Translations under genes and position numbers: made by a program
Assembly (NCBI GenBank): GCA_023974075.1
Contig: JAMFTG010000151.1
Coordinates: 186,001 to 250,000, forward strand
Direction: 5' to 3'
DNA: 64,000 nt
Source of the DNA: Chaenocephalus aceratus
Lineage: Eukaryota > Chordata > Actinopteri > Perciformes > Channichthyidae
Notes under the pieces: model-generated
The model's database searches: none
Told to the model about the DNA's origin: nothing
What the model saw: the letters and a program-made list of their open reading frames with translations, nothing else
In this document: positions 23,001 through 30,479 of the stretch, piece by piece
Layout: each line of letters begins with the position of its first letter
How positions within the stretch are numbered: position 1 is the stretch's first letter

Positions 23001-26000
23001 TACTACACAGCAATGGCATAACACACCCATGTGTACGACAAAAAGGTCCACACACACAACCTTATGCTTTTGAAATCAGAATATTCTTTACCCATCCAAA
23101 CATGAATAATCACGACACATTTTGATATCAACTTGGAACTTTATTGTCAAAATCAACGGTTAAAAAAACCCATACAAAAAAACTAAATGTAGCCTACTTA
23201 TATTTTGTATAAATGACACTAAATATTTTTACAGAAGCTTTGTGAGCTGGTGCTGGGGCTTCCTTGGACGCAGGATCAGAGTGGTGATTCCAGCCTGCGT
23301 TGTCCTCAGGATACGCAGGGAGTTTCCTGATCCGCGAAATGTCTATGTTGGGTTCAGACAGCAGCCAAATTGAACCGTGTAGCATACCCGGCGATGACCT
23401 CCTCCCTGTCAGGTCGCTCATAATGGTGCAGGGTCCACAAAGACTTGGTCGAAGATGAGGTCCATCAAGTTGGCCACGTAGGGCTGTGCAATGGTAAAAA
23501 AGCACAACAAAAAATGTGGTTTAGATTAGTATATGCATGTAAAAAACTGAAACTTCTTAGCAAAGCTCTCTATTTAGCAAAGCTCTTTGCTTAGCCTTTT
23601 CCAATCTGAGTTAGTTTTGAACCGTAACGTGCATGCTGTGTTTCTGACTCAATGCAGGTGATGTGTTGGAGAGGGGCTGAGCTCAGTAGACTGACTGTAA
23701 TGAGTGCTAGCCACTAATTAGCCTGTTACTAGAGGTAAGGCCTTGTCAACAACAACAGACCGACGGGGCTTTAGCTCAGTTTTACTCGTGGTGTGTGTCC
23801 CCCCTCGCATACATACAGTGTTGTATCCTAACACACCCCCATTTATATTCATGTGCGCAAACAAGTAAACACACAAAAGCTTTTACATATAACGCTGCAA
23901 AACACGGCATGTCTCATTAGCGTAGCGTAACGTAGCTTAGCTTACAGATCGATGATATCTGATCGTTCTTACAGACTACAATCAGAAAAGCGTTTACATA
24001 TAACGCTGGAAAAAACGGCACTTGCCTACAGAAGATTACGTTTGTTATTATAACTTACTCAATATGATTGTAGAGGATACAAAATACTAATAAATAGGAG
24101 AATAAATACTTGTGTTATCGCCTAGGGCGTGGCTTTACAGCCTTCACACAGATCGCCATTACGGCAGTATGTCTGAACATGTTAGCAAATGCCTGATAAT
24201 TCAAATGACAAAGCAAAGACTGCGGAGCGTACAAAATAAAATGCTACAAAAATATATAAACACCTAACCGATTACTATTTGGGTTTGAGGCGACATTGAT
24301 GCGGCGAAGCTACATGCTACATGCTACAAGCTAGAGATAGCTTTATCAGGAAAAACACCGCTAAATAAAAACTTACAGCTTCAAAATTGGATGTGTCCTC
24401 ACTGGCCTGGTCCCGGATGGTTGGTATTGATCCCGGGTTTAGCATTAGTTTGGAGGCATATCCGTGTTGGACTTGAGAGAAGTTAATAAACATGTCCGTG
24501 GTAAAATGTTTGGAACACACAAACAGAAATCTTCCGTGGTCTTCTGGCACATGTCCCTTGTAAATGAAGTCTAGCCACAGATTCATTTCTTTTTCCACTG
24601 ATGGCATTGCATGCAGTCCCCTGTCCCGAGTCTTGCAGCCAACAACAGCACAACGTTTAACTGGCTTAGACATCCTGGCAAGAGCAGGCAAAAACACAGA
24701 TGTGACTGGGGTGTTGATTATTTAGCCTGCCGATAGCCTATATGCGAATGAGAGGTTTGGCAATGCACGTGGCCGTGGCTCATTCCCCTGATAGGTGGAG
24801 AGTTGACCAATAAGCGGAGCACTTCTTTGTGACGTAGAAAAGTATTGGAATGTGGATCCGTTTTTTTCAGATCCGTTGCAGCCCCTTTTTTAGAGATTTG
24901 GCGAAGGAGGAAAATAGAGAGGGTTGTGTTTTCTGACACTTGGTGAGTTCCCTGGAACACCGAGGACACATATTCATGTATAAAAGACGTACAAAGGTGC
25001 ATTTTGCATGATAGGTCCCCTTTAAGTAAGCTTTCTTAACGCTAATGTTATAATAGTCAGATTGCTCTGAAGATGGAGGTGATATTCTATTAATGTTCAC
25101 GTTCACACAGTCAGTTGATTTTTGCCGTCCGTCTTTCCTGCAACGGCAGTTTTTCTGCATTTCCTCTATCCTGTAATATGGCTTGATCGCTTTAAACTCC
25201 GCACACTGAGCTCTGATTTGTCAGCAGGCGGTGCTTTCACTGAGTTGAGCTCTTAGCCTGCAACCTAACCTGCTCCGCAGCAGGGGAGATCTAGCCCGCT
25301 AAAAAGAGAACCAGCGTCGTAGGACCGGAAACCCAGAGTTTTACCTGAAGTTAGCCGCTAAGCTAAAATCCTGCTTCGTAGTACAGGCCTCAGGTCTTCA
25401 GCCAATAAACCTGGTGTTTGTTATGACCAATCCCTGACCAACACAGTCCAATAACACAGTTTATAACATTGTCCTGGTACAATCCCACCATCCTCTCTTC
25501 AGGAGATATTTGAGGAGATGGTGAGAAAGCAAGGCCGTAAAATCACATGCGACCCCAAACACATCCTGTATAGAGAGTTTGAGTTGCTGCCCTCGGGCAG
25601 AAGGTATAGATTACCAAACTGTAAATTGAACAGGTATAAGTTTTCCTTTGTTCCGCTGTCAATCAAGCTGCTGAACAGTCAGAAATAACTGTGATTATGC
25701 TGTGTTAGGAGTTGTTGGGAGGTGCAATGTTTACAGTGTAGTTTGTGCAATCGAGAAGGTTAAATAGGGGAAGTGCATTGTGTGTAAATATGGACACAAT
25801 AGGGATATGTGCAATTTGACGGACACTATGCATAGGTGCAGGGAAAGTGCAATATTGATTTGTGTATGAATACAATAGGGGAAAGTGCAATATTTGATTT
25901 ATGTATAAATACAATAGGGAAAAGTGCAATATTTGATTATGTACAGTATGAATGCAATAGGGAAAGTGCAATTTGATTATGTATGTGCAATAGGGAAAGT

Positions 26001-29000
26001 TCGGTACCTGTATGTTTCTTGTTGTTCCTTTGCCATGTGATATATGTGACCTCTGTTCTGTATCTATGACTGATTGACCTGAATGTTTTTTATGTGTATT
26101 ATCTCGATGCCCAAGACAAATTTCTCCTAAGGGAGACAATAAAACTCTATCTAATCTAATCAATGTGTTTGACAGGAGGAACCATGAGTGTGGTCCTGGA
26201 TTTTCCCTTCAGTGTGTGCGTATGGATCTCTGCTGCCGTCGCCATTATCTACACTCTGCTGGGGGGTCTCTACTCGGTGGCCTACACAGATATTGTACAG
26301 CTTATCCTCTTATTCATCAGCTTGGTGAGTTTGCTACTCGCTACTCCCTTTATTGGGACCACATCACCGAACCCACTATGGCAAAATCATAATTCATGTA
26401 CAACAACTGTCCGTGTCTTCAGGTCTTTAGAAGTTCTGTGTGTTTCTATTTACATATTTCTCTCTCCCTGCAGTGGATCTGTGTTCCCTTTGCTCTGATG
26501 AACCCCCACGTTTCGGACATTAGTCAGACGCTGATGAACAACACCCTGCACGCTCCCTGGATAGGAGCACCGGGGCTGAAAAAGTCCTGGATACTGATGG
26601 ACGATTTCCTATTCTTCGTAAGGGAGTGGATAATTACAAACACAATTTACTTTAATAAAAAAACATTAACCAATTTACTGTTTTGACTTTAAGGCCCTGG
26701 GGAGTCTGGGATATCAGTGCATTCATCAGAGGACTTTGTCGGCATCGTCCACATCGACAGCCAAGACCACTTGTTTTTTTTCGGCTTTCTTCCTGCCTAT
26801 TTTGGGGATTCCTTCAGTACTTTTTGGGGCAGCTGCTGCCTCCACAGGTAACAACTGTTTCTAAATACTGAGGGAACCTGTGAAAACTGATGTCTTTAAG
26901 CACCTGTCGTTTTCCTATGGTTTGGTTCTGGATTTCCTGTTCCTGTTTCCCTCCTAGTCCTCCGGGTTTGTTCTAGTGTTGTTTGCTACTTTTCCTTTTG
27001 TTCGACTTCGCCTGTTCCTTCAGTTTTTATATTTTCTACCAGCTTTGAAGTTACTAAAAGCTCGACATGTGTTTACATTCTTACTGATTTTTGGTCCACA
27101 GTCTTTATTTACTTTGATACTCTCTCCAAACCCTGACAAGAACCGCAGAATAACAGACAGTGGCGAACCGTGTCTATCACAACTGGACCTTCTGTAGACA
27201 CACACACCCGCCGCTGCCGCTGCCCCCCTCCGCGGCATTATAATGTCCGTCTTTTCACTGAATTGTCGTCTTGAAAAGGGAACTCACAACGATTCCGCAA
27301 CAACTTCATCTTCACCTGTTGCACTTGTCATTTCAACGTTAAAAACAATAAAACGGCATGAATTGCTTCGTCGCATTCATTCTAGATCCTCTGTCTCGAG
27401 CCAGTTATAGCGGGCCTTCTAGAATAACCTGGAACCGAGGGGAACTCTGAAAGAATACGCCCATTGGCTACAAATCAATATATGATTGGTTGATCAAACT
27501 GTCAGTCCAAACGTACGCTCTCATTCAGAGCAACGGCCAGGGCATTCGATCAAGGATGTAGAATACCTTGGTTGAAGGATATGCTACCCAGAGACCCAGA
27601 ACAAGATCTGATTGGTTGCTTTCTTTTCTAACACAAAACCACTGAAATGCGTAGTGCATGGTCCGAGAAGGACAAACAAATCAACGTAACACTGTAATAG
27701 TCATCTGAGTGTTCCAGGGTATTCTCTGAATACATTGAAGGCCCTGACGGTTTGCCACTGATAACATAGTTTAGAAAACCAAACCAAGAAACACTTATAT
27801 ATTTTAATGGACTGAAAAGAAAATATATTTCAGCAAAATGCAATTTGAAAGTTGACTTTGTTCAACACCTCGCATGATATATATTCACTTAAAGGAATGG
27901 TATGCTCATGACACTCATTTTTAAATAATTATCATCCGATAAAACAGACCAGTCTCTGCCAGTCTTTTTTTTTTTTTTTAATCCGATGACATTATCAGTG
28001 ATTTTAAACTGATTATATACCGAAATAACATCAACACTGTGGGCGCCGCCATTTTCCGGACGTGACGTAAACCATGCGTTTGGTTTTCAAAGACACGTTG
28101 ATCTCCATGTTATTTACTGTAGTTTCTCTCTTCAAATATGCCTCACTGTATCGCGACATTTTGCCACAATTCTGATAGGAAAAATCCACGGAATGCTCGG
28201 TTCCATCTGTTGCCAAAAGGTAAGCGTAAGAAGTACATTCGGAGGCAGTGGCTAGCGAAATGTGGCCGGCCCGAACCGAAAGATTCACAGGCTCATGTAT
28301 GCAGCGAACATTTCAAGTTTCCGGACGACTACTCTGAGAGTATGATGAGACATAACATGGGATTTATGGAACAACCATTACTTAATGGAGATGCAGTACC
28401 ATCGGTCTTTCTGGTGTCATCACCGACCAGGACACCAGTTCGGCCAGTTGAGAAATCGCCCTCTGCAAGTGTGAAGCGACGGAGGAGCAGAAGTAGTGCT
28501 CGGAGTAAGAATAAGGTATGTTATAGCGCATTTCCATTGCAGCGGCTAGCCCCGTTTTAACGTCCTTTAGCGTCCAGGCCAGGACAGTTTTTGGTGGTCT
28601 TTCCATATAGCATAGTACCGGCTAGTGTGTATTTTCCCCCAGTTTTTTCCGGCCCCATAAAATCGTGATTCTATGGCCAGGGACAACGAAGCTGAGTATG
28701 CTAAACTAGAGAGGGAATCGCTAGCAAGGGTGGTACTACATGCATACATATAGTATCTTATATCATCTTCCTATTATACACACATGCATTTCCAAACATT
28801 TGGACTACCTCTGTTGCAAATGTATTATCTTTTCAATTTACACACGGCATCTATTGCACGTCTGTCCGTCCTGGGAGAGGGATCCCTCCTCTGCTGCTCT
28901 CCCTGAGGTTTCTCCCATGTTCCCTTTAAACTGTGGGTTTTCTTCGGAAGTTTTTCCTTGTACGATGTGAGGGTCTAAGGACAGAGGGTCTAAGGACAGA

Positions 29001-30479
29001 GGGTCTAAGGACAGAGGGTCTAAGGACAGAGGGTGTCGTATTGTCATACTGATATGTATGGCTGAATTCCCCCATCCAATCTCTTCACATTGGTCAAAAC
29101 TTCTTCCTCTGCTGACGAGTCCGAACTCAAATACTCTGCCATATTTCCGTGTGTTGACAAAGTGAACGCATGGATGACATCACGACCATCACGTGACTAC
29201 TGAAAATGGCAAAAATGGCGGCGGCCAGACAGAATATACAGGTTTTGATAAAAAAGAGCTATAAAATCATTATTTACCGGGGAATATCGCTGATTTCTTC
29301 AGGGTATGGTTTAAACATAATGTTTCACTAAATACTGAAGTTTTGATTAATTATCTAATGAGTGGACCATTCCTTTAACAGTAGGCTTGTCTCAGAATCT
29401 CACAAATAATGTGAGCCTTTTTCAGTCTCTCCTTCTTCTGTGTCCACGCTTTAGACTGGAACATGACTTCGTACGGTTCTCCGTCTCCATATGAACGTGG
29501 GGAATCTGCTCTAGTTCTGCCCCTCAGCCTCCAACATCTCACTCCGTCCTTCATCTCCATCATCGGTATTGGAGCTGTGGCCGCCGCCGTGATGTCGTCC
29601 CTCGACTCCATTTTGCTTTCTGCAGCTTCTGTCTTCAGCTCCAGCATTTACAAGAACATCCTGAGGCCCCAGGTGAAGAAAATGTATACTTATTGCAGTG
29701 TGGTATATTACAAAGAAAGCTACATGAGAATAGTTGATTGATAGTTTAGTTTGTACTTTGCAAAAAAAGGAATGGAGTAAAGGATAATTATAGAGTGGAA
29801 TTAAAGAAAACAAGACAATATGAAGAGTCAATGAGATATGAAAGCAATACAATAGTTATTTAAAAAAGGTCTCAATAATGTGCTGTTTATCGGTTCTTCT
29901 TCCTCTCTTCTTCTTCAGGCGTCGGACAGGGAGATCCAGTGGGTGATCCGAGCCTCCGTGTTGGTCGTGGGCGTGTTTGGTTCATCGCTTTCCCTCCTGA
30001 AAAACAGCATGTTATTGTTCTGGTTCATCGGAGCTGAAATCGCCTACGTCATACTCTTCCCTCAACTCGTCTGCGTCCTCTTCTTCAACATCTCCAACAG
30101 TTACGGGGCTGTAATGGGTTTGTTGGTGGGAATAATGGTACGACTGCTCACTGGAGACCCAACACTAGGGATCGCACCAATCCTACACTTCCCAGGATGC
30201 ACTCTTGAGGACGGTGTTTATGTCCAGTACTCTCCAGTTAAAACCATCTCCATGCTGTCGGCCATTGCTGCCATCTTGTTGTTCTCCTACATCACTTCTG
30301 TGCTCTTCAACAAAGGCCATCTTCCTGAGAAGTGGGATGTGTTTAAAGTGAAAACCCAGCACTCATTGCAACCAGACACACCAACAGATGAGGCTACAAA
30401 GCATAATGAGAGTGAGAAACTGAATGAAAGCAACTCTCAGACAGAGGCATCAACGCCAATGGCTAGCACAAACTGTTAG
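2806..30479 (+). CDS. slc5a7: high-affinity choline transporter, SLC5A7/CHT1 family (8 exons)
   Basis: Coding exons: 2806-2989, 14265-14381, 14695-14850, 26176-26324, 26474-26617, 26694-26847, 29455-29672 and 29919-30479. They total 1683 bases, 560 residues plus stop; human CHT1 has 580. All introns are GT-AG and all phases match. SLC5A7 is the plasma-membrane Na+/Cl- -dependent choline carrier supplying acetylcholine synthesis in cholinergic terminals. Signatures: N-terminal [24 protein letters not shown]-like [32 protein letters not shown] and SYGAV. The C-tail is short, polar and unlike the human one; I do not see the human dileucine-type trafficking motif, and human GGEP in a late membrane helix reads TGDP. 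The sequence is divergent from the canonical gene, so this may be a fish-specific paralogue. Whether it transports choline is inference. Confidence 0.93.
3004..3195 (+). repeat. early intron 1 block duplicated at 33785-33976
   Basis: About 190 bp match 33785-33976 with few differences, ending at the same AACCCAAAAAAAGC. This marks the downstream arm of the tandem duplication that also copied the promoter and exon 1. Confidence 0.88.
3986..4187 (+). repeat. (GATA)n-type microsatellite
   Basis: Imperfect GATA/GAGA tetranucleotide array with a TA-rich core, in intron 1 immediately next to the tail of a LINE fragment. Confidence 0.9.
4188..4545 (-). mobile_element. LINE 3' fragment
   Basis: Read on the minus strand, an 80-codon frame (4539-4297) resembles the end of LINE ORF2 ([12 protein letters not shown]) and is followed by a short UTR ending in a TTCATTCA-type tail at 4188. 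It is 5'-truncated and abuts the GATA array. The exact LINE family is not resolved. Confidence 0.55.
5170..5260 (+). repeat. copy of the GGCCATAGTTACTACTGTAAC repeat family
   Basis: Two degenerate units of a GC-CATAGTTAC-TACTG-TAAC motif, partly self-complementary. Another unit lies at 5605-5655 and a tidy array is at 13203-13352, all in intron 1. Confidence 0.6.
5952..5984. repeat. (TA)n microsatellite
   Basis: Short TATA run immediately left of the inverted-repeat element that starts at 5991. Confidence 0.85.
7440..7535 (+). mobile_element. LINE 3' tail
   Basis: TTGCACCTGG...CATTTCGTTGTCTCAGTACC...ACAATAAAGTTGAATCTAATC has the form of the terminal 90 bp of fish LINEs. No coding part is attached. 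Confidence 0.55.
8255..8464 (-). CDS. small ORF of unknown function inside the 5991-10812 element
   Basis: Minus-strand frame of 69 codons, basic and helix-rich, with [21 protein letters not shown] and [12 protein letters not shown], ending soon after. The composition looks like a real protein module rather than noise, such as a nucleic-acid-binding part of a transposon protein. I do not recognise the family, and there is no clear continuation upstream in any frame. It may be the last exon of a mobile-element gene. Confidence 0.35.
   Translation of the reverse strand: MVKITNWTGTNGKMPLPLNVKQKIESYVSNRFPNLNIDQWHKIRSRVNERLRSPRKTDPEIARPGFRSR
9647..10080 (+). repeat. tandem duplication of about 220 bp
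   Basis: 9647-9866 (TACATCCTGTTGAGCAGAATC...TTTCGACAGAAATACACA) is repeated as 9867-10080 with about 10 per cent divergence. It has no coding sense; the short ORFs on either strand are incidental. Confidence 0.85.
10395..10530 (+). mobile_element. LINE 3' tail
   Basis: The CTGAATTTCCCCACGGGATT and AATAAAGGTCCATCTTATC-type ending is the standard 3' terminus of fish LINEs. No ORF is preserved. Confidence 0.55.
10888..10947 (+). repeat. (AAT)n microsatellite
   Basis: About 20 AAT triplets in intron 1. Confidence 0.95.
11160..11590 (-). mobile_element. LINE RT-domain fragment
   Basis: The minus-strand frame at 11509-11213 (98 codons), plus in-frame sequence upstream of its Met, reads as the region just after the RT palm of jockey/L2-like LINEs ([25 protein letters not shown]). 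It is 5'- and 3'-truncated. Confidence 0.65.
11788..12795. mobile_element. hAT-like non-autonomous element
   Basis: The left end CAGTGACGTGCAGTGAGG and right end ...CCAGTCGCCACTG are inverted at CAGTG(A/G)CG. An 8-bp target duplication is not obvious. No transposase coding is visible. The ends resemble known fish hAT termini. Confidence 0.4.
13203..13352 (+). repeat. three-copy palindromic minisatellite
   Basis: Three units of about 50 bp, each with CATAGTTACTACTGTAACTACGG then TAAGCCGT-type and GTAAGTACTGG parts (first unit slightly diverged). TAGTTAC and GTAACTA are complementary, so each unit can form a small hairpin. Related units lie at 5170-5260 and 5605-5655. Confidence 0.8.
13916..14112 (+). 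repeat. (GATA)n microsatellite
   Basis: GATA/GGAT/GAGA array 150 bp upstream of slc5a7 exon 2. The Ile-Tyr-Leu-Ser frames on the other strand are artefacts. Confidence 0.93.
14265..14381 (+). CDS. slc5a7: slc5a7 exon 2
   Basis: Encodes [20 protein letters not shown] and the following helix. The acceptor is CCCGTAG and the donor T|GTAAGT. TWVGGG is a hallmark of the choline-transporter branch of SLC5. Confidence 0.93.
14695..14850 (+). CDS. slc5a7: slc5a7 exon 3
   Basis: Encodes [11 protein letters not shown]...[11 protein letters not shown] and the next helix, ending in phase 1 at TTAG|GTATGG. It matches the human KPMR...MLDPFQ segment in order and spacing. Confidence 0.93.
14881..14912 (+). 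repeat. (CA)n microsatellite
   Basis: Interrupted CA run 30 bp after the exon 3 donor. Confidence 0.9.
15291..16316. mobile_element. hAT element (inner) with BED-finger remnants
   Basis: The right end reads ...CGCGTTAGTCCCAACACTG and the left end starts CAGTGTGTGCTAGTTACTG, the usual termini of a fish hAT family with arrays of GTTACT/AGTAAC. The flanks CCTGTCGG and CTCGTCGG agree at 6 of 8 positions. The minus strand carries remnants of the transposase. Confidence 0.75.
15472..15923 (-). pseudogene. hAT transposase N-terminal remnant (BED finger)
   Basis: Two overlapping minus-strand frames together read C..C-type BED finger sequence ([29 protein letters not shown]) and the segment that follows in ZBED/hAT transposases ([16 protein letters not shown]). 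A frameshift separates them and the RNase H-like catalytic core is missing. In a complete transposase this N-terminal finger would bind the element ends. Confidence 0.7.
16400..17400 (-). pseudogene. LINE ORF2 fragment, interrupted at 16789-17040
   Basis: On the minus strand, sequence from 17400 to 17050 reads like the spacer before an RT domain (K.GKL...LEKPY.., [25 protein letters not shown]). After the 250-bp interruption it continues [14 protein letters not shown] near 16795. Further down there are stops and frameshifts. The order fits a non-LTR retrotransposon ORF2 near the start of the RT; the clade is uncertain. Confidence 0.5.
16789..17040 (+). mobile_element. SINE/LINE-tail insertion
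   Basis: An AAT-type run, then GCTCAAAGCGCTTTACAATTA...GTGTCTTGCCCAAGGACAC...CTGCACCAACACCGCCC. This is a very common teleost interspersed repeat, inserted in the minus-strand LINE remnant so that the two coding halves lie on either side. Confidence 0.65.
17475..17525 (+). repeat. (CA)n microsatellite
   Basis: Interrupted CACA array in intron 3. The 300 bp after it (17526-17826) hold nothing I recognise. Confidence 0.85.
17828..19912. mobile_element. outer copy of inverted-repeat element E (minus orientation), split by a second copy
   Basis: The layout is R'-A-R-A': 17828-17970 is the reverse complement of 18868-19012, and 19015-19912 is the reverse complement of 17974-18867. It is most simply read as an E element in minus orientation (R'...A') into which another E (A-R) inserted at the R'/A' boundary. 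CCAGG stands at both outer edges (17824-17828, 19911-19915). No protein I recognise is encoded. Confidence 0.75.
17974..19012 (+). mobile_element. inner copy of element E
   Basis: About 1.04 kb, with ends GGGGCCTATGCTACGAAGC and ...GCTTCGCAGTATACCCCC as imperfect inverted repeats. CAGG/AGG occurs on both sides. It keeps the intact site GATATTTAAGTAAGC (about 18618-18632) that is interrupted in the third copy. Confidence 0.75.
20902..22330. mobile_element. hAT element, 8-bp target duplication TCTCAGAG
   Basis: CAGGGGTGCCCAACC at the left and GGTTGGGCACCCCTG at the right are perfect inverted repeats. TCTCAGAG occurs at 20894-20901 and 22331-22338. The insertion lies 14 bases after the ATG of the P2X7-like gene. 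The minus strand holds a transposase remnant. Confidence 0.93.
21846..22157 (-). pseudogene. hAT transposase N-terminal remnant (GTF2IRD2/ZBED-type finger)
   Basis: The minus-strand frame contains [24 protein letters not shown] and KKGNL, the finger typical of GTF2IRD2-like hAT transposases (W...Y.F....CLIC). A frameshift after KKGNL moves the rest (normally RHF.T.H) out of frame. The catalytic region is absent. Confidence 0.6.
24377..24673 (-). CDS. THAP-domain exon of the 20631-25021 transposon
   Basis: On the minus strand, ATG at 24673 starts 99 codons ending at a GTAAGT donor, phase 0. It forms a C2CH THAP finger: C8 and C13, W33, C53 and H56, followed by the IPT motif typical of THAP ends. 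THAP domains bind transposon termini or promoters. I see no following exon with a transposase core. It converges with the P2X7-like gene (3' ends face each other). It is likely the N-terminal exon of the element's transposase or of an accessory DNA-binding protein. Confidence 0.75.
25440..26161 (+). mobile_element. 5'-truncated LINE (L2/Rex1-like) ending 14 bp before slc5a7 exon 4
   Basis: The frame reading [29 protein letters not shown] and [16 protein letters not shown], stop at 25686-25688, is the conserved C-terminus of fish LINE ORF2. It is followed by a 470-bp UTR with stuttered AGGGAAAGTGCAAT repeats and the terminal ACAATAAAACTCTATCTAATC. Only 14 bases separate it from exon 4. Confidence 0.8.
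26176..26324 (+). CDS. slc5a7: slc5a7 exon 4
   Basis: Encodes [10 protein letters not shown]...[20 protein letters not shown], the most conserved stretch of the protein. The acceptor GACAG lies only 14 bp after the end of a LINE insertion. Confidence 0.94.
26474..26617 (+). CDS. slc5a7: slc5a7 exon 5
   Basis: Encodes [16 protein letters not shown]...APWIG, matching human WISVPFAL.HPAVADI...PWLG. Phase 0 at both ends; donor TTC|GTAAGG. Confidence 0.93.
26694..26847 (+). CDS. slc5a7: slc5a7 exon 6
   Basis: Encodes [19 protein letters not shown]...[13 protein letters not shown], matching human LGGIPWQAYFQRVLSSSS...IPAILIGAIGAST. It has no long ATG-started frame and is easily missed; the acceptor is CTTTAAG and it ends in phase 1. 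The preceding intron is only 76 bp. Confidence 0.9.
27158..27760. mobile_element. hAT MITE
   Basis: CAGTGGCGAACC at the left and GGTTTGCCACTG at the right are inverted with one mismatch. The flanks ATAACAGA (27150-27157) and ATAACATA (27761-27768) agree at 7 of 8 bases. No coding sequence. It lies in slc5a7 intron 6. Confidence 0.8.
28138..28515 (+). CDS. THAP-domain exon
   Basis: ATG at 28138 opens 126 codons ending at the donor AAG|GTATGT, phase 0. The THAP finger shows C4 and C9, W38, C55 and H58 (HVCSEHF), then the AVPSVF end motif (AVPT-like) and a basic Ser/Arg tail. All metal ligands are present. No downstream exon with a catalytic domain is recognisable inside the 1.5-kb element. It is probably the DNA-binding start of a deleted transposase gene; a host THAP gene is unlikely inside matched TTAA termini. 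Confidence 0.75.
28742..29060 (+). mobile_element. LINE 3' UTR fragment with expanded 15-bp repeat
   Basis: CTGCTGCTCTCCCTGAGG, GTTTTTCCTTGTACGATGTG and GGTGTCGTATTGTCATACTG are the standard end of a fish L2-like LINE. The normally single GGGTCTAAGGACAGA is expanded to four copies (28971-29033). Confidence 0.7.
29455..29672 (+). CDS. slc5a7: slc5a7 exon 7
   Basis: Encodes DWNMTSYG...[21 protein letters not shown] and [11 protein letters not shown]. Human CHT1 has DWNQTAYG...AVSAAVMSSADS. The human A-D-S becomes L-D-S here. The preceding intron 6 contains a hAT and a THAP transposon. Confidence 0.93.
29919..30479 (+). CDS. slc5a7: slc5a7 exon 8 (C-terminal, stop at 30477-30479)
   Basis: Encodes [19 protein letters not shown], the last membrane helices ([21 protein letters not shown]) and a polar tail rich in Ser, Glu, Asn and Thr, ending T-N-C. 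The acceptor is TTCTTCAG. The tail is shorter than in human CHT1. Confidence 0.94.
   Translation, partial: ASDREIQWVIRASVLVVGVFGSSLSLLKNSMLLFWFIGAEIAYVILFPQLVCVLFFNISNSYGAVMGLLVGIMVRLLTGDPTLGIAPILHFPGCTLEDGVYVQYSPVKTISMLSAIAAILLFSYITSVLFNKGHLPEKWDVFKVKTQHSLQPDTPTDEATKHNESEKLNESNSQTEASTPMASTNC

Larger units (their letters stand above)
20888..23373 (+). pseudogene. P2X7 C-terminal (ballast)-domain-like protein gene, interrupted
   Basis: Plus-strand pieces: ATG at 20888-20901, then (after a hAT) 22339-22449; 22762-22882; 23235-23373 with a TGA stop. The first part reads [23 protein letters not shown]. The second has [22 protein letters not shown]. The third has [22 protein letters not shown] and Y.GF. 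Order and motifs match the intracellular C-terminal domain of P2X7 receptors (human ends RIRKEFP....YSGF) and stand-alone fish proteins with that domain. The Cys-rich CGNC/CCRE segment expected between pieces 1 and 2 is not found. The hAT inserted 14 bases into the ORF destroys the start. No receptor channel part is present. Function is unknown; inactive here. Confidence 0.7.
20631..25021. mobile_element. TTAA-target (Kolobok-like) transposon with THAP and P2X7-like genes
   Basis: The ends AGGAGACCTATCATGC and, inverted, AGGGGACCTATCATGC differ at one base and are each bordered by TTAA (20627-20630, 25022-25025). The uninterrupted copy of the host repeat at about 18618-18632 has a single TTAA at this point, which proves the insertion and its 4-bp duplication. 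Cargo: a plus-strand gene like the P2X7 C-terminal domain (20888-23373) and a minus-strand THAP exon (24377-24673). A hAT (20902-22330) sits inside it. No transposase catalytic core is visible, so this copy is probably non-autonomous. Kolobok is inferred from the TTAA and THAP combination; piggyBac shares only the TTAA. Confidence 0.8.
19982..25390 (+). mobile_element. third copy of element E, interrupted by a TTAA transposon
   Basis: E sequence runs 19982-20630 and resumes at 25022-25390. Its ends AGGCCTGTAATACGAAGC and GCTTCGTAGTACAGGCCT are inverted repeats flanked by CAG on both sides (19979-19981, 25391-25393). The interruption is a 4.4-kb element at a TTAA. Confidence 0.85.
27893..29374. 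mobile_element. TTAA-target transposon with a THAP exon
   Basis: AGGAATGGT at the left and ACCATTCCT at the right are inverted, each flanked by TTAA (27889-27892, 29375-29378). The element carries a THAP exon (28138-28515), a LINE-tail insertion and a short minisatellite. It is too short for a full transposase, so it is non-autonomous. The AGG start after TTAA resembles the elements at 20631 and 55915. Confidence 0.8.

Noticed and set aside
23194..23505. 103-codon minus-strand ORF
   Set aside because: It is the antisense of the last exon of the P2X7-like gene.
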